In this document: piece by piece, positions 10,306-21,361 of the stretch
How the letters are laid out: each line of letters begins with the position of its first letter
Numbering within the stretch: the first letter of the stretch is position 1
Source: Trissonchulus latispiculum
Lineage: Eukaryota > Nematoda > Enoplea > Enoplida > Ironidae
Assembly: GCA_030248195.1 (NCBI GenBank)
Contig: JASAND010005376.1
Coordinates: forward strand, 1 to 64,000
Direction: 5' to 3'
DNA length: 64,000 nt
Made by a program: the position numbers and the translations under genes
Notes under the pieces: generated by a model
The model's input: only the letters and a program-made list of their open reading frames with translations
What the model was told of the DNA's origin: nothing
The model's database searches: none

Positions 10306-11274
10306 ACTCGTAGTCGCCGAAGTACCTTGCCGGATTCCAACTTCAATATATCGTCTTTGCAATCCCGGCTAGATTTCTACTTTATCTTTGCTTACGCGCC
10401 TTCTACCATTAAAACGTATACATACGTTTTTGCCAGGTTTTGCTCATGGTGCGCAGATCAAGCCCTAAGTCCTCTACCAGCTTCTGCTCAATCCGTGGAA
10501 CGGTATCTGATCTATCTTTCCCAGAAACGGTTGTCGAATTCACTACTTGCCATGTCTTACTACAGCATTTTGTGGGTGCATCGGTTGACCGGCTTTTCGC
10601 AGCCAAAGTCCCAACCAGCCATGGGTCAAAAGGAGCCTCTGCCGCGTTCAGCTCTGAAGGCAGTTTGTCAGTTTGCGAAATCATCCACAGACGTGGTAAG
10701 ACTGCAGACGGCCGCCATGTGTTCCACAGCTTACTACGGTTTCCTACGGTTCCAAGAACTGCAAACTCTCCGTTTATGCGATGTGCAATTTGCTCAGGAT
10801 TCAATTTCAATAGATATTTGTCAGAGTAAAACTGACCCGTACCGACGCGGGAATAAAGTTACCTTGGACAGATCTGGTGACATTGATTGCCCCTACTTGC
10901 TTCTCAGCCAGTACCTAGGTTTCCTTGCCGAGTTGCCTGGTAGTACCAGTTTCGTTTTCTGCAAGCTTCAGCATACTCCTAGCGGTTGCTGCACATTACT
11001 ACCGGCCTCCAAGTTGACCTATTACACAGCAATGTCCAACCTGCGTGCTGCCCTTGCCGACGCTGGTGTTCCAAGTCCTGGCCGCTTCAGTCTCCACAGT
11101 TTGCGCTGTGGTGGAGCAACGATGGCGGCAATCTCTGGCATCATGGAGTATTTCCAAATGCAAGATGATGGTTTTAGCACTGATTCTGCCGAAGACCGGT
11201 ATATTCCAGGTGATCTTGCTGGGCCAATCTCAGCTACAGCCTTACCGCAAGATGATTGTGCTGAGTATGCCTAG
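10306..11274 (+). CDS. Tyrosine recombinase, transposon-type, C-terminal catalytic domain decayed
   Basis: The open frame has no ATG at its 5' side and is preceded by a plausible acceptor TTTTGTTCTAG, so it is probably an internal-to-terminal exon. An N-terminal helical DNA-binding part (APSTIKTY..FARFCSWC, VERYLIYLS) is followed by the catalytic domain: arginine in GFLRFQELQTLR, a beta-hairpin lysine in QSKTDPYRRG, the H..R box HSLRCGGAT, and DRYI near the end, which supplies the tyrosine. The usual GRW box between them reads DDGF, so the His/Trp position is lost. The fold resembles the XerD-like recombinases carried by animal DIRS or Crypton-type elements. It is nearly intact over 315 residues but probably inactive. 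No reverse transcriptase partner is visible on this strand. Confidence 0.75.
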   Translation, partial: TRSRRSTLPDSNFNISSLQSRLDFYFIFAYAPSTIKTYTYVFARFCSWCADQALSPLPASAQSVERYLIYLSQKRLSNSLLAMSYYSILWVHRLTGFSQPKSQPAMGQKEPLPRSALKAVCQFAKSSTDVVRLQTAAMCSTAYYGFLRFQELQTLRLCDVQFAQDSISIDICQSKTDPYRRGNKVTLDRSGDIDCPYLLLSQYLGFLAELPGSTSFVFCKLQHTPSGCCTLLPASKLTYYTAMSNLRAALADAGVPSPGRFSLHSLRCGGATMAAISGIMEYFQMQDDGFSTDSAEDRYIPGDLAGPISATALPQDDCAEYA

Positions 11275-12430
11275 CGCAGGCTCTTATCTCTTTCAGACAG
11301 TATCGATATGTATTTACTTGTATGCAATGTATTATTCTTCTGTTGTTTCTGCTGTAAAAGCTGTCTACTAGATATGGATAAACATTTTCTCTGCCAGCTA
11401 AGTAAAAATGTTACATGAACAAATAGGGTCAAGATGCTGCTTACCCTACAGCAGCTAGGACAGAACGTAGAAGTCACAGAAATGCGAATGGGAATACAGT
11501 CGGAAAGAGGGGAAAGACATTTGTGACACAAAAAATTAGGCTTCAAACGGACAACTTTGTTTGTATATGCTGTAATTTCTGAATGAAAACAATTCATCTC
11601 GGCCAATTTTATGGGATCTCTTATATGCTCCTAGATTTCCTTGAGCTTCCCATGTTGTACGACTTTAATTTTGAAACTCGTTAAAGTACCTATCGGGTAC
11701 GTAACACTAAAATAAGTGTTTTCGGGAAGTTTCATCAAGTTTCGTCTTTATTTAAGCAGTTAACCAACAATACATGCCCAATAGAAATCACCACCTGAAA
11801 CAATGCAAACAAACAAAGTTTGACGCCAAATGTGTGAACGTGTGAAAACAAGACGTTTTAAACTTTGACTCAACGGATTTTGCTTTGAAGGATTTTCTGG
11901 GAAGTTTGTAAGCATTCAAAAATGCAAACTCTAAGCCTAGCTGCAGAGAAACTTACTACAATTTGACAAACTACTTCTTATAATTGTAACTGAAAATCAT
12001 AACTACAGTCAAGTTTATGATTTATTTTTGACAATGTTCTTTATCAAATTTTATTTGCAGGGATAAGAGAAAAATCTGTCCAAGCACTTTCGGACATTGT
12101 GCTGAAATTATTGTTGAATATTCAAAACTTTGATTTGGCACATAATTTGAGATAGCAAGTCAATACAAATAACATTTTTCTAAAATACGATAACACATAT
12201 TAAGGCGGAGTCCGCACTTCTAACTGTTTGACTGATTAGTTGCCATCAACAAAGTATTCTTCCTCTAGCAAAACCTTCATTTCCAAAAGTTAGTCCGTAT
12301 ATTTTTAAATCGTTGACCACAAAGTGTTGCAATACAGCAGGCATATTTATGCCATCGGTTACCTGTACCTCTATCAGAAGTAACAAAGTCTTTGCATTCA
12401 GTCTTTGCTAATCTGAAAACCTCATGATTT
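11275..12430. other. No feature seen
   Basis: AT-rich sequence after the recombinase stop. I recognise no coding exon, repeat or RNA gene. The minus-strand ORF at 11271-11606 has no family signature. Confidence 0.4.
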
Positions 12431-13620
12431 AGGAGGATTCGAACCACTGATTGAAAATCTTTAACAAAAAATTCGCATCATCAGCACAAGCCGTCACAAT
12501 CATCAGCACAATTTATGCTCCACCCCTTCTAATACCATTCCTCGAACTTCATAATTCTCTCTGATATAATTTACTATTGTTTCTGCGAGTAACACATGAG
12601 CTATGTTGGTGATGGCGGCCAACCCTGTTTAATACCTCTACTGAATGAGAAAAGTTTGGAAATGTGCCCGTTCACTTGTACGGATGGTTTAATAGCGCAT
12701 GTGCTACAAATACCATAAGTCCAGGATATAAAATTGTTGCCAAAACCAAATTGCTTCAAAGTATCAATGGTAAAATCCCACTTTATCACATCAAATGCTG
12801 TTTCATGATCTACAGACAAAATTATGAGATTTCTATTCAAGCCGTTTGCAGCAAAAATAATATTCAAACTTCTAATGCGCCGTCTTGATGTTTCGTCCTG
12901 GTAGTGCGCAAGGTTGATGTAAGTGTACTAAAGACTTCACGGCCGTAGACAATGTTGCCAAAATTTTTGTTCAAAGTTTTTATAGTCTAGGTTTAAAATC
13001 GTTAAGGGACTCGAATTGCAGCTTTATGATGGACCGCATTTACCTTTGTGTAGCAATGGAATAATTCCGAGGCCCATGCTTTCTGCAACTGTTTTTCATT
13101 TCAAAACAGGAATTAAAATTGTTAACAGCATTAAAGAAGCTTTATCTAAGAAACGTATATATAGAAATCGCCTGTAAAATTTTGCTGGCAACCCATTAGA
13201 TCTAGGAAATGAGATTTAAATGACTGCACATTTAAACGAGCTTTGGAGTCCCAGAACTTTGGAGTTCTTATCTGGTTGTGAGTTCCTATCTTCTTGGGAC
13301 AATATAGCTGAAATGTTATTCAAAATCTTTTGCCATAGGAATAGTTCTTATGCTTGTAAACAGATCAGCAATCCATATATTTCACTTCGCCTAATATTAA
13401 CCATGTATCGGTAATTTTATCGTTATTTTTGTCCTTTATACAATAGAGGACACTGTCCTCAGTCGATGCTTTCTGCATACCACACAATTTTGCATCGATC
13501 GCTAAAATAAATTTATAGTGACAATTTTTAATAGTTTTGTGCTTTTGTTCTCCATCAAGGCGCTGCAATTGCAATTCAGCTGCTTCTAAACATTTTATTA
13601 ACAACCATCAAAATTTTGAT
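12430..13620 (-). pseudogene. LINE reverse transcriptase fragment (L1/Tx1-like), decayed
   Basis: Reading from high to low coordinates, fragments in shifting frames give recognisable non-LTR reverse transcriptase blocks. Near 13100 is ESMGLGIIPLLHKGK, near 12920-12960 is a KILAT..LVHLHQ..PGRNI-like block, at 12867-12601 is LSVDHETAFDVIKWDF..LKQFGFG..ISW..VQVNGH..F.FSRGIKQGWP.SP, and near 12490 is ACADDANFLL, the degraded YADD box. The upstream ORF at 13365-13604 fits the linker between endonuclease and reverse transcriptase. Multiple stops and frameshifts make it dead. The endonuclease and the 3' end are not recognised. Confidence 0.75.
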
Positions 13621-14462
13621 CCAAATGTAATCAGTTTCTGAGATCCAATATCCTGGTGCGAAGTGGACAACGCCTTATATTACAAGTCTTATTCGGTTCA
13701 CCTCGGTAGATTTTGCAGAAATCAACAATCTCAAACTTAAAAAGTTCCCATCATCTAAACATTTCATCGCTCTGTACAGTCTCAAAAGCATTAGAAAACC
13801 CACTAAAATACCCTTAAGATCTCTATCATGAAACAAATGCGAATCTAATTTCCAATACGAAAGGTCTACGTTCGAAGTCGAAACCTTGTATTAAAGAAAA
13901 GGAAACATAAAAATAGAGTGATCCGATTAGCAATATTTTTTAAAATCGAAAAACTTAAAACAAGCTGAAAAATCAGAAGTAAAATCAGAACATTCTAGAA
14001 CTAGTTTGGTCATAACGGGTGAAATAGACAAAAACGTTCCAGACTTGCATAATGCATAATGTTTATGAGAAACAGCTTTCAGGATCGGTTTATCCCTAAT
14101 TTGCATAAATTCTCCTAAGCCAACTGCAACTTAAGGCCCTCTGTGAGTTTCAGTTTCAGTCCACACGCAAAGCATCGCAAACGGCTCAGTGGTTTCAATA
14201 GATGTCATTTGGATTTTCACTCTTAGCCTTGGTCGCAAGTACACTAGTAGCAACTGTTGCGCCATCGACGTACATTCTCATACAAGGTTGAGGCAACGGA
14301 GTTAAGGTGAATGCTTCCGCTGTCATGCCTGAAGCGCATAATGATGCGGCGAGACCTGTAAGGCGGGCTTTCTTTACTTTTTCGACAGTCTTAGGAGAGG
14401 GATTGTAGCAAGGAACGTCCTTCCGAGGGGTGCTGCTGAGTTCCCAAACTTTTCCATCAAAT
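13621..14462. other. No feature seen between two retroelement relics
   Basis: No ORF or motif is recognised. Some of it may be decayed LINE 5' sequence or the continuing pol region of the Gypsy-like relic. Confidence 0.35.
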
Positions 14463-15300
14463 TTATCTTTCTCCTTCAGTACCTGGGTTTGCTCGTGTTG
14501 TTATTGGCTGGGGGTTACAGATTGTTTTCCTTCCCATCACGAAGTCTGCAAAACATCCCCCATGGACAACAACGGTGTCTCCTGTCAATGACGTTATGTT
14601 CACATGGCTACAATTCTGTAACAAGCCATCATGCAACCCATTACGTAACAAGGTCACAGTACTAAACGTGTCGACCAACATCTCCGCTGGTCGACCACAG
14701 ACCAACCCACATTAACGGGGTTTTCCCTACTGCTACTTCTGATAGCACTACCCTATTAATAGCCTCGCCATCAATTTGTATCAGAATATTAGTCTGCGCG
14801 TTTTGATCGCATCTCACAGTAAGCAACCTATTTATTAGACATTTGTTTTGCTCTCTCTGGGAATTCATTTCCTGTTGCATTTGGGTCTGTCCATCATGAG
14901 ATGGCAGCGAGCTCGTTTGAGGATCTCCAAAGTTAGCTACCTCTGAACTTGCACCTGCGTGAATTGTCATATTGTATCGCGACTCGCGGGTAGGAAAGCG
15001 TCTGGGGTTGGGGTTAGGCCTAGTGGGAAAACCATTGCAACTGCGAGGATACTTTGCTCTAATGTGCCCTGGTTGTCCGCAAAGAAAACAAATAGGTTGA
15101 CAGTCTGTGGTGCGTTCACTGCTCACCCCCTGCACGGTTCTGCGGAAATCTCTAAACTCAGGGGATCTGCACCTGAGGTCTCTAGTAAATGCAAACCCCC
15201 TTCTCTGAGTTTACTTCTTAAAGGGCTTGTACCATTTGAGCTGCAAATCCCTCATACTGCTTTTGTTGCTCCTTGACTAATTCGCTCAAACCTTTCATCG
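14463..15300 (-). pseudogene. Gypsy-like LTR retrotransposon relic: gag zinc knuckle and protease
   Basis: On the minus strand, the ORF at 15135-14662 contains CFLCGQPGHIRAKYPRSC, a retroviral-type CCHC knuckle in which the final cysteine reads tyrosine, followed by an RPNPNPRRFPTR basic linker. After a frame change, the ORF at 14705-14463 has AEMLVDTFSTVTLL, matching the aspartic-protease active site (normally DTGS) with the glycine replaced. Upstream, near 15290-15210, a coiled LVKEQQKQYEGFAAQMV block fits the end of gag. The order gag, knuckle, protease is that of Gypsy-type elements. No reverse transcriptase, integrase or LTR is visible, so this is a fragment. Confidence 0.65.
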
Positions 15301-16762
15301 TCGTTTCGTCGTCCTGTTTGACAGACGCCTTTTCCTAGAAGGAGAGCCACTAAGCCTTAGGGAGCGTACCACTTTGTCCTCCTGGCCATGTCCTCAAACG
15401 TTTCTTGTTCCTTTGCTCTTACGACGGCGTCTTCAGAAGAGGTAGGCCTTAATGAGGGTTTACTTTGCAAGACACGTAGCTCCCCCAACGTGTATGTTTG
15501 GGATTGGGTGGGTCCCCCCATTTGCTACACAGGGAGCTACGTGATTGGGGGAAATTGCTCACTAGGAGGTGCTCGTGGGAGGGTTCAACCCAACACTCGC
15601 TTCCCCCTTCAGTCTTGTACTTTCTGTTATTGTGAACGCTCCTATATTCCTTTATTCTATTTCTCCCCAATCATCGATTGTGTACATAATTTGCCCCTGC
15701 TCCTCCCAGAGCCGGTACTGGTACGTTGGCCTTTAGGGCTATTCTACTGTAAGTCATATTTTATTGTGTGATTGTTCTGTGTAGTTGGGGGCTCGGCCCA
15801 TAATTTCCTTTATTATTCTTTATAATAATATTTGTTGTTCTTCCTTTTATATTAAATTGTTGTTATTATTTTAATTAGGCTAAGTCTACTGAGCTCCTGC
15901 CAGATAGGCAGTTCCTGTCTGAATCCAAATATAGTGAGAGTGATGAGGCATCTTTTCACTTAGGACAGGTTACTACCCGGTTAACATCTGGAGAGGCTGT
16001 CCCGACCGTCTCCTGTAGTCGGTTCGTTGTCTATTTGTGTACGGTCTCCGCATCCGCTGGTATTCAGGTGTGGTAACGGTGCTTGTACGTAGAATCAGGT
16101 ACTTGCCCCGCTACAGTAACACTACGTCTAAATTTCGTTTTTTGGCTTGTAAAAGATTGAGCACTCAATTTTGCTTTTATCAAATTGCGATTACGAAACG
16201 CCGTCCCAATTGAAGTCATGACTCGTCTTTTATTCAGGTGAGAGTTTTCCTTGGCATTGAACGGACGTGTTTGAAATTCTCCAACTCCAACTCCCTTTCT
16301 CACTTTAATTTCCTTTTTTACAACTATCCTAAACACACACTGTCCATCTGTGCCCAGTTTTCAGTCCGTCCCTTCTTTTTTTCCAATTTCTCCAGTATTG
16401 TCTCCCCCTCCCTCGCTTACTCTTATTGATGCCACTAAGTTCGACTGTCTTTATTAATTTGTAACCACCTTTTGTAACTGCAATGCTAGTAAATCCTCAG
16501 TTGTCTGCTTAGACTTTATTTAATTTTAAACTAGGGTTGGAGTAATTACTGAGCTCAAATAGCTACTCTGGGGCTAGCCCGGACAACTCTCTGACCGTGT
16601 TAGCGGCCCAAATTCCTCGTTTATCTAGTTTGAAGATAGTTCGGCGTCCCCCAAAATTCTTATGCCTCAGTCCCTGGCGAGGCTCGTTCGGGTCACTAAA
16701 ATAGAGCTGTTAATTATCATCAATCCAGAAAGGTTGAAATCAGTGTAATAATCTAGTCTCCC
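15301..16762. other. No gene seen; possible further gag-side relic
   Basis: Several open stretches exist (15388-15771 plus, 16064-16336 minus) but none has a family motif. Sequence such as GCAAAGGAACAAGAAAC on the minus strand near 15410 could be the N-terminal side of the gag relic. The phrase ACGTAGCTCCC near 15474 returns as GGGAGCTACGT near 15530, a local inverted repeat. Confidence 0.35.
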
Positions 16763-16841
16763 TGTCCGGGGGAGTGGCGCAAGTGGTAGAGCGTTCTATT
16801 CTTAATCCAAATCTCGGGGGGTTCGATCCCCGCTCTGAACA
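16763..16841 (+). repeat. tRNA-derived SINE head or tRNA-like relic
   Basis: An A box (TGGCGCAAGTGGTAGAGCG, 16775-16793) and a B box (GGTTCGATCCCC, from 16820) are correctly spaced for RNA polymerase III, and the T arm pairs GGGG with CCCC around TTCGAT. The D arm is plausible. The ends do not form a full acceptor stem and the anticodon stem is poor, so I read it as a SINE head or tRNA pseudogene rather than a tRNA gene. Confidence 0.6.
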
Positions 16842-17549
16842 CTTTTCTTCACGTCTTTCAATCTTGATTTCAACCTTTCACAGAGTCGTCTTCACAGGAA
16901 ACTCCTTAGCAGTCAGGATTTGTGTTACGTTGCGCCAGCTCTAGTAGTGGAAGCAGACCTGTGGTTAAACTATCAGGCTTTTCCATTACAACTGGTTCTA
17001 GGTATTGCGGTTTCTGTAGCAGCAAAATTTGACCTAGCCCAAATAAATCTGAGCAAAACCCGTCCATTTCAAATTACTCTGATACAAATTTATAACGTTA
17101 TGCGGGAAAGGGTTGGCCACGTGAGCACAAGAGTTTAGAGGCGGGAACAGGTTTTAGGACGCATACCATCTTCTCTTGTCTTGCTCTGTTTACGGCATAA
17201 TTACTTGTCCTTCAGCTATTTTTGGAATAATAGCACATTTCTGAGTCATAACAGCTTTCTTTGGGCACAGGAAAATCAGCCAAGCAAATTGGCCGCTATG
17301 TTAGACATAAAAGGACGAAACTTACAGCATTGGAACCAATTTTTAGGAATTACAAAGGCCATAAAAAGCGACTGGTTCTTACGGTAGTAGACTCTCAACA
17401 GCTTCCAATTTTATGGGAATCTTGCAGTCTTTGTCTGGCTATCTAAAGTTCTACAGTGTGCACGTCCACAACTGAAAACTAACAAATTTTTCAGTGCGCA
17501 GGTTAAATGTTAAAACAGTTTTGAACTTAAGGCTAAGCAAAGAATGTTG
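16842..17549. other. Intergenic; contains one copy of a dispersed repeat (17335-17460)
   Basis: About 115 bp around GAATTACAAAGGCCATAAAAAG, GCGACTGGTTCTTAC, CAGCTTCCAATTTT and CTTGCAGTCTTTGTC match 22100-22216 in the same order and strand. No termini are identified, so the class is unknown. Nothing else is recognised. Confidence 0.55.
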
Positions 17550-17557
17550 ATGCAGAT

Positions 17558-18330
17558 CAGAGTTGGACATGGACACATTTTTCTTGACCGCGACCGCCCC
17601 GCGACCGCAACTGTCGTGACCGCGACCGCCCGCGTCCGCGACCGCAGCCCGCACGCTAATTTGTGACCGCAAAGTTTTGAATTATTAACCGTCAATTCTT
17701 TGGGAAAATCCACTTATTGTATATTTTAAGGCATTTCCAATGCTTTTACAAGCCACCTCACTCCAGTTTTATGCTTGTGCAGCTCAGCTATACATTTTTG
17801 TTAGCGACATTAAAAATTACAAACAATTTTATTCTGTTGCTGCATTTGGCTTGTGCAAAAGTAGAATTCTGTGTGCAGGTCAGGGTGTATTTTCTTTCAT
17901 GTTTTCCGGCTCGGTTACCAAGCAACCGACCAACCAGCATGCTATTAACGCTGCTTAAAGCGTTGGTTTCCTCCAATTTCCATCTAATAAATCAAATAAT
18001 TTGCAAAATTGAAATTAGACAAATAGAGGATAAACAAATTGAAACCCCGAAACTACAGTAAGGACTAACAGTTTATGATGCCTGTTCAACCATCCAAAAG
18101 TTTTAGCAAAATAGCAAAATTTGGCAAAATTTTTTCAAAATGTGAAGCTGATTATTTGTCCAACGAAGAAAAAATTTGGAATTTTGGCATTTGAAACAAC
18201 AAATTGGCCAAAATTACCACGATTTGATAGAAATTTGCGGTCATTGCGGTCAAGAAAATTTGTCCACGACCGCGACCGCCCGCGGGTACCCGCGGGTACC
18301 CGCGGGTACCCGCGACCGCGTCCAACTCTG
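17558..18330. mobile_element. hAT-type MITE with GACCGC repeat arms
   Basis: The ends are CAGAGTTGGAC (17558) and GTCCAACTCTG (to 18330), flanked by a perfect 8-bp duplication ATGCAGAT (17550-17557 and 18331-18338). Beside the left end are repeated GACCGC units (17587-17660). Beside the right end are GACCGCGACCGCCCGC and three to four units of GCGGGTACCC (18280-18315). The middle is AT-rich with no transposase. The length is 773 bp. The duplication size and CAGAG..CTCTG ends place it in the hAT group. The single end at 8369 is a relative. Confidence 0.88.
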
Positions 18331-18338
18331 ATGCAGAT

Positions 18339-19100
18339 AGATTTAGGCTTTCACACAAAACACCGGCGAGTTCATTTTTATAAGTACTTTCGACTCCACC
18401 ATCCGTTCTACCTTTGTTTTTGTAGGTTTGAGTTTTAAGCCATTTTGAAGTATAGAAGTTAAATAATTTTCTGACAGCAAACAACATAAAGCTACGTCAG
18501 TTCACCAATTAATTAATAATTCGCTGCTTTTAAGCTGTTGCAACGGATGCAAGACCACGAGTCTTAATTTAACGGTAACTTCTCTTACTTCATGAATGTA
18601 GACTTGATAACTAGAGGTTTACATTTTGCTATATCAACCATACAACGTCTAGAATTTTATTTCATATTCCAGTGTAATGGGCTGCAAAATTGAACTGCAA
18701 CAGCGGCAGTAATCTTGGACAAGGTTGCAATATGCAGTAGCCTATAAAAATGAACGGTTTCTGAATCTGAATCTTTCTTTGGTGCTTTGAAAGTTTATGT
18801 ACCATGAAATTGATTTGGCTCTATAGTTGGGAAATTTCGTGCAGTTCTGTTTCTGTATATCTGGTAGGTATACGATAGATAGCTGTTTGATGTGGCACTG
18901 GAGTCTGAGTGTTGAGAGTGATGTTAGTTTGATGCAAGGACTTTGTTTTGCTTTCTCGTTGACAGTGTAATAAGTTGTCAGCAACAAACTTTATCCTCTC
19001 TAAGGATCATTGTCTTCTCACGGGTGCTGTTAGAAGTTTTAGATCGCGACATTTCGCCCATCTTTTCCGAAAGACAACGGTTTGTCGCCAGTTTGTTAAT
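18339..19100. other. No feature seen
   Basis: AT-rich intergenic sequence. No exon, RNA gene or terminal repeat is recognised. Confidence 0.4.
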
Positions 19101-19729
19101 TCCCCAGTTTGTCAACTCCCCAGTAAGTCAACTCTAATACTCAAGATTAAGGTTGCTCCCAGTTTGTTAACTCTTTTTCGCGTCATCCCCACTTAGTCAA
19201 CTTTTTAATATGGCATTCCCAGTTTGTCAACTCTTGTTCGAATTAATCAGTCTTTCTTAGGGGGGAACAGCTTTAACTTTCACAAATAATTTTAGTTAAT
19301 TTAAACAGAAATATTACTTATGTATTTAATCCCATCTACAAGATGTGATTTGGAAAGCATCAACTGAGTACAAACTCTAAAAAATTTAATATTTGTAAAA
19401 ATAGTGAGAAATTTAATCTCAGTTTAAAATGACATTGAAATTAAGAAACTTTGAAAAAATTTTCTCAGTTGGTGTTGATACTTTCCTTGCCAACTCTTAT
19501 TTACGGATAAAAATTAAATATTTCAGTTGAAATTCATTAACCAAAATTACGTTTTCAAAGTCAAAACTTCATTTTAGTCATTGTTAAAGCAAGTCCCCCC
19601 TCAGAAAAACTGATTGACACGAAAACAGGTTGACAAAGTGGGGACGAACTGAAAAACAGTTGACTAACTGGGGACAACCTTAATTACAAGAGTTAGAGTT
19701 GACTAACTGGGGAGTTGACAAACTGGGGA
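19101..19729. mobile_element. Inverted-repeat element with CAGTTTGTCAACTC repeat arms
   Basis: The left end TCCCCAGTTTGTCAACTCCC is the complement of the right end at 19710-19729, and the symmetry runs on through GTCAACTCTAA and TTAAGGTTG. Inside each arm the unit CCCAGTTTGTCAACTC or a variant recurs (about 5 times on the left, about 4 inverted on the right). The middle, 19260-19600, is AT-rich with no ORF. I could not find a target duplication, so the exact ends and superfamily are open. Confidence 0.75.
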
Positions 19730-20845
19730 TACGCCTTTTCTGGCTGGTATCTTCTAAACAAGGGCTGTTGGGATAGGAGGCGGTCCATTATTTGATCCGG
19801 AACCGTAAGTGCCGCACCTGTGTATCACTATACCCTTACCTAAGCTACTCATGCGACAAACAACACTGTTATCATCCGACCGGGTCGAGCAGGCCGGCAG
19901 GCCTGTATCAGTTTTGCCCCATTTTCGGTGAATTTTGCAAAAGTGTTTGCAGTAGCAGTTACTCCAGGTTATGAATGGCTAATAATATCAAGTATTGGCC
20001 TGGTCTGACTTCCGGCTGGTCGACTTGGCTCTACTCGGGCTCTACTCTACTCCGACCGGCCAACAACTCTACTGAATAGTCAGAAGTGATGCGACTGAGT
20101 TGGGGGAGGACCATAATATTGGGAATTGTCTCAATTAAACCCCACCTCCCGCTCATAGCCAATTGTCTTTTTGGAAGTGAAAAATGTCCATAAACTAAAC
20201 AGCCAATACAAAATTATCCATAAATTGTCCATACTTATGGACACCGAAATTGAATCCATGAATTTTGGGTCCACTTTAAGGGGGGTTATACCCAGGGGTT
20301 TGCAGAATTTTTTTTCTGAGAGAGCTAGTTTTTGAATGCAAGTACGTAACATATCATAGTTAAAAAGTTAATATAAGGTATTGACATATCCCATGACATC
20401 CGAGCTGTACAGGGTGCCCAACTGAGAGATTTAGTTCAATTTTCAAATTTCAAATTCGTCTTTCTGAAGCTCTGAATTCTTTTAGAGAAAGCTACTGAAA
20501 CTAAAACTTTCCGCACAACTTTGTATGGACACGAGTTATGTACACATCAAATGACAGATAACAGAAGCTTCTCGTACGGGAGTCTGTAGCCGCTAACTTT
20601 TAAAATTCTCTAATTTGAAAGTGACAAAGTCACCAAGTGTCTCAAAGTGACCTGTCGCAGTTTCGAGCCGAATCCTCCTAAATGCTCCAATTCTTCTGAA
20701 ATTTTTACAGAATATAGCAGGATATAAGGTTAAATAGGTGCCAAGTCTGGTGGGTTTAGGCTTTGTAATGGTTTTAATGACTGCTTAATTATGTTGATTA
20801 CAGTGAAAAATTACTCAAAACTTTGATGTGGCAAAACTTTGATGA
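19730..20845. other. No gene seen
   Basis: Local GC-rich phrases rich in CTCTACTC and GACCGGCC occur near 19990-20070, but there is no termini pair. The ORFs here lack motifs. Confidence 0.4.
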
Positions 20846-20853
20846 AATACATC

Positions 20854-21353
20854 GGGTCTCTTGCGCTTTCCCCTCCCAGCCATAACTCTTGATTTTTTGA
20901 CCAATAACTTTGAAATTTGGTATGAGTGCATACTGGAGGCTTATAAATTCAAAAATTCAAAAATTTTAAAATATTAAAAAATTTTTAAAAATTTTAAATT
21001 TTTGTTTGGTAAAGGGGGACCAAGGGGAACCAAAAAATGAGCATGAGAATGAGAATGAGCAAGTTGTAAACTTCGTAAGCTTATACTGAGCTACCGAAAA
21101 GCTGAATCGAAAAACGGCTTTCAGATTCGTGCTCAGCGCTCCTGAAACCCCCCCTATGCAACTTTTCAGCAAGATTTTTCGAAAAATTGTTTGTCTCCCC
21201 TTGGTCCCCCCTTACCAAATAAAAATTTAAAGTTTTTTAAAAATTAAAATTTTTAAACTTTTGAATTCATAATCCTCCAGTATGCAGCCATGCAAATTTC
21301 AAAGTTTTTGGTAAAAAAATCAAAATTTATGGCTGGGGGGGAAAGAGAGACCC
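20854..21353. mobile_element. Foldback element, GGGTCTCTTGCGC family, copy 2
   Basis: This 500-bp palindrome begins GGGTCTCTTGCGCTTTCCCC and ends GGGGGGAAAGAGAGACCC. It shares the blocks ACCAATAACTTT, CATACTGGAGGC and AAGGGG(A)CCAAGGGG with copy 1 (3185-3807) in the same order. The flanks AATACATC (20846-20853) and AATGCATC (21354-21361) match at 7 of 8 bases, again fitting an 8-bp target duplication. It contains no coding sequence. Confidence 0.85.
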
Positions 21354-21361
21354 AATGCATC

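Noticed and set aside
14959..15771. Plus-strand frames opposite the gag relic
   Set aside because: They are antisense to the zinc-knuckle reading and lack any motif of their own.
16763..16841. Functional tRNA gene
   Set aside because: The A and B boxes are good but the acceptor and anticodon stems do not pair, so a SINE head or pseudogene is more likely.
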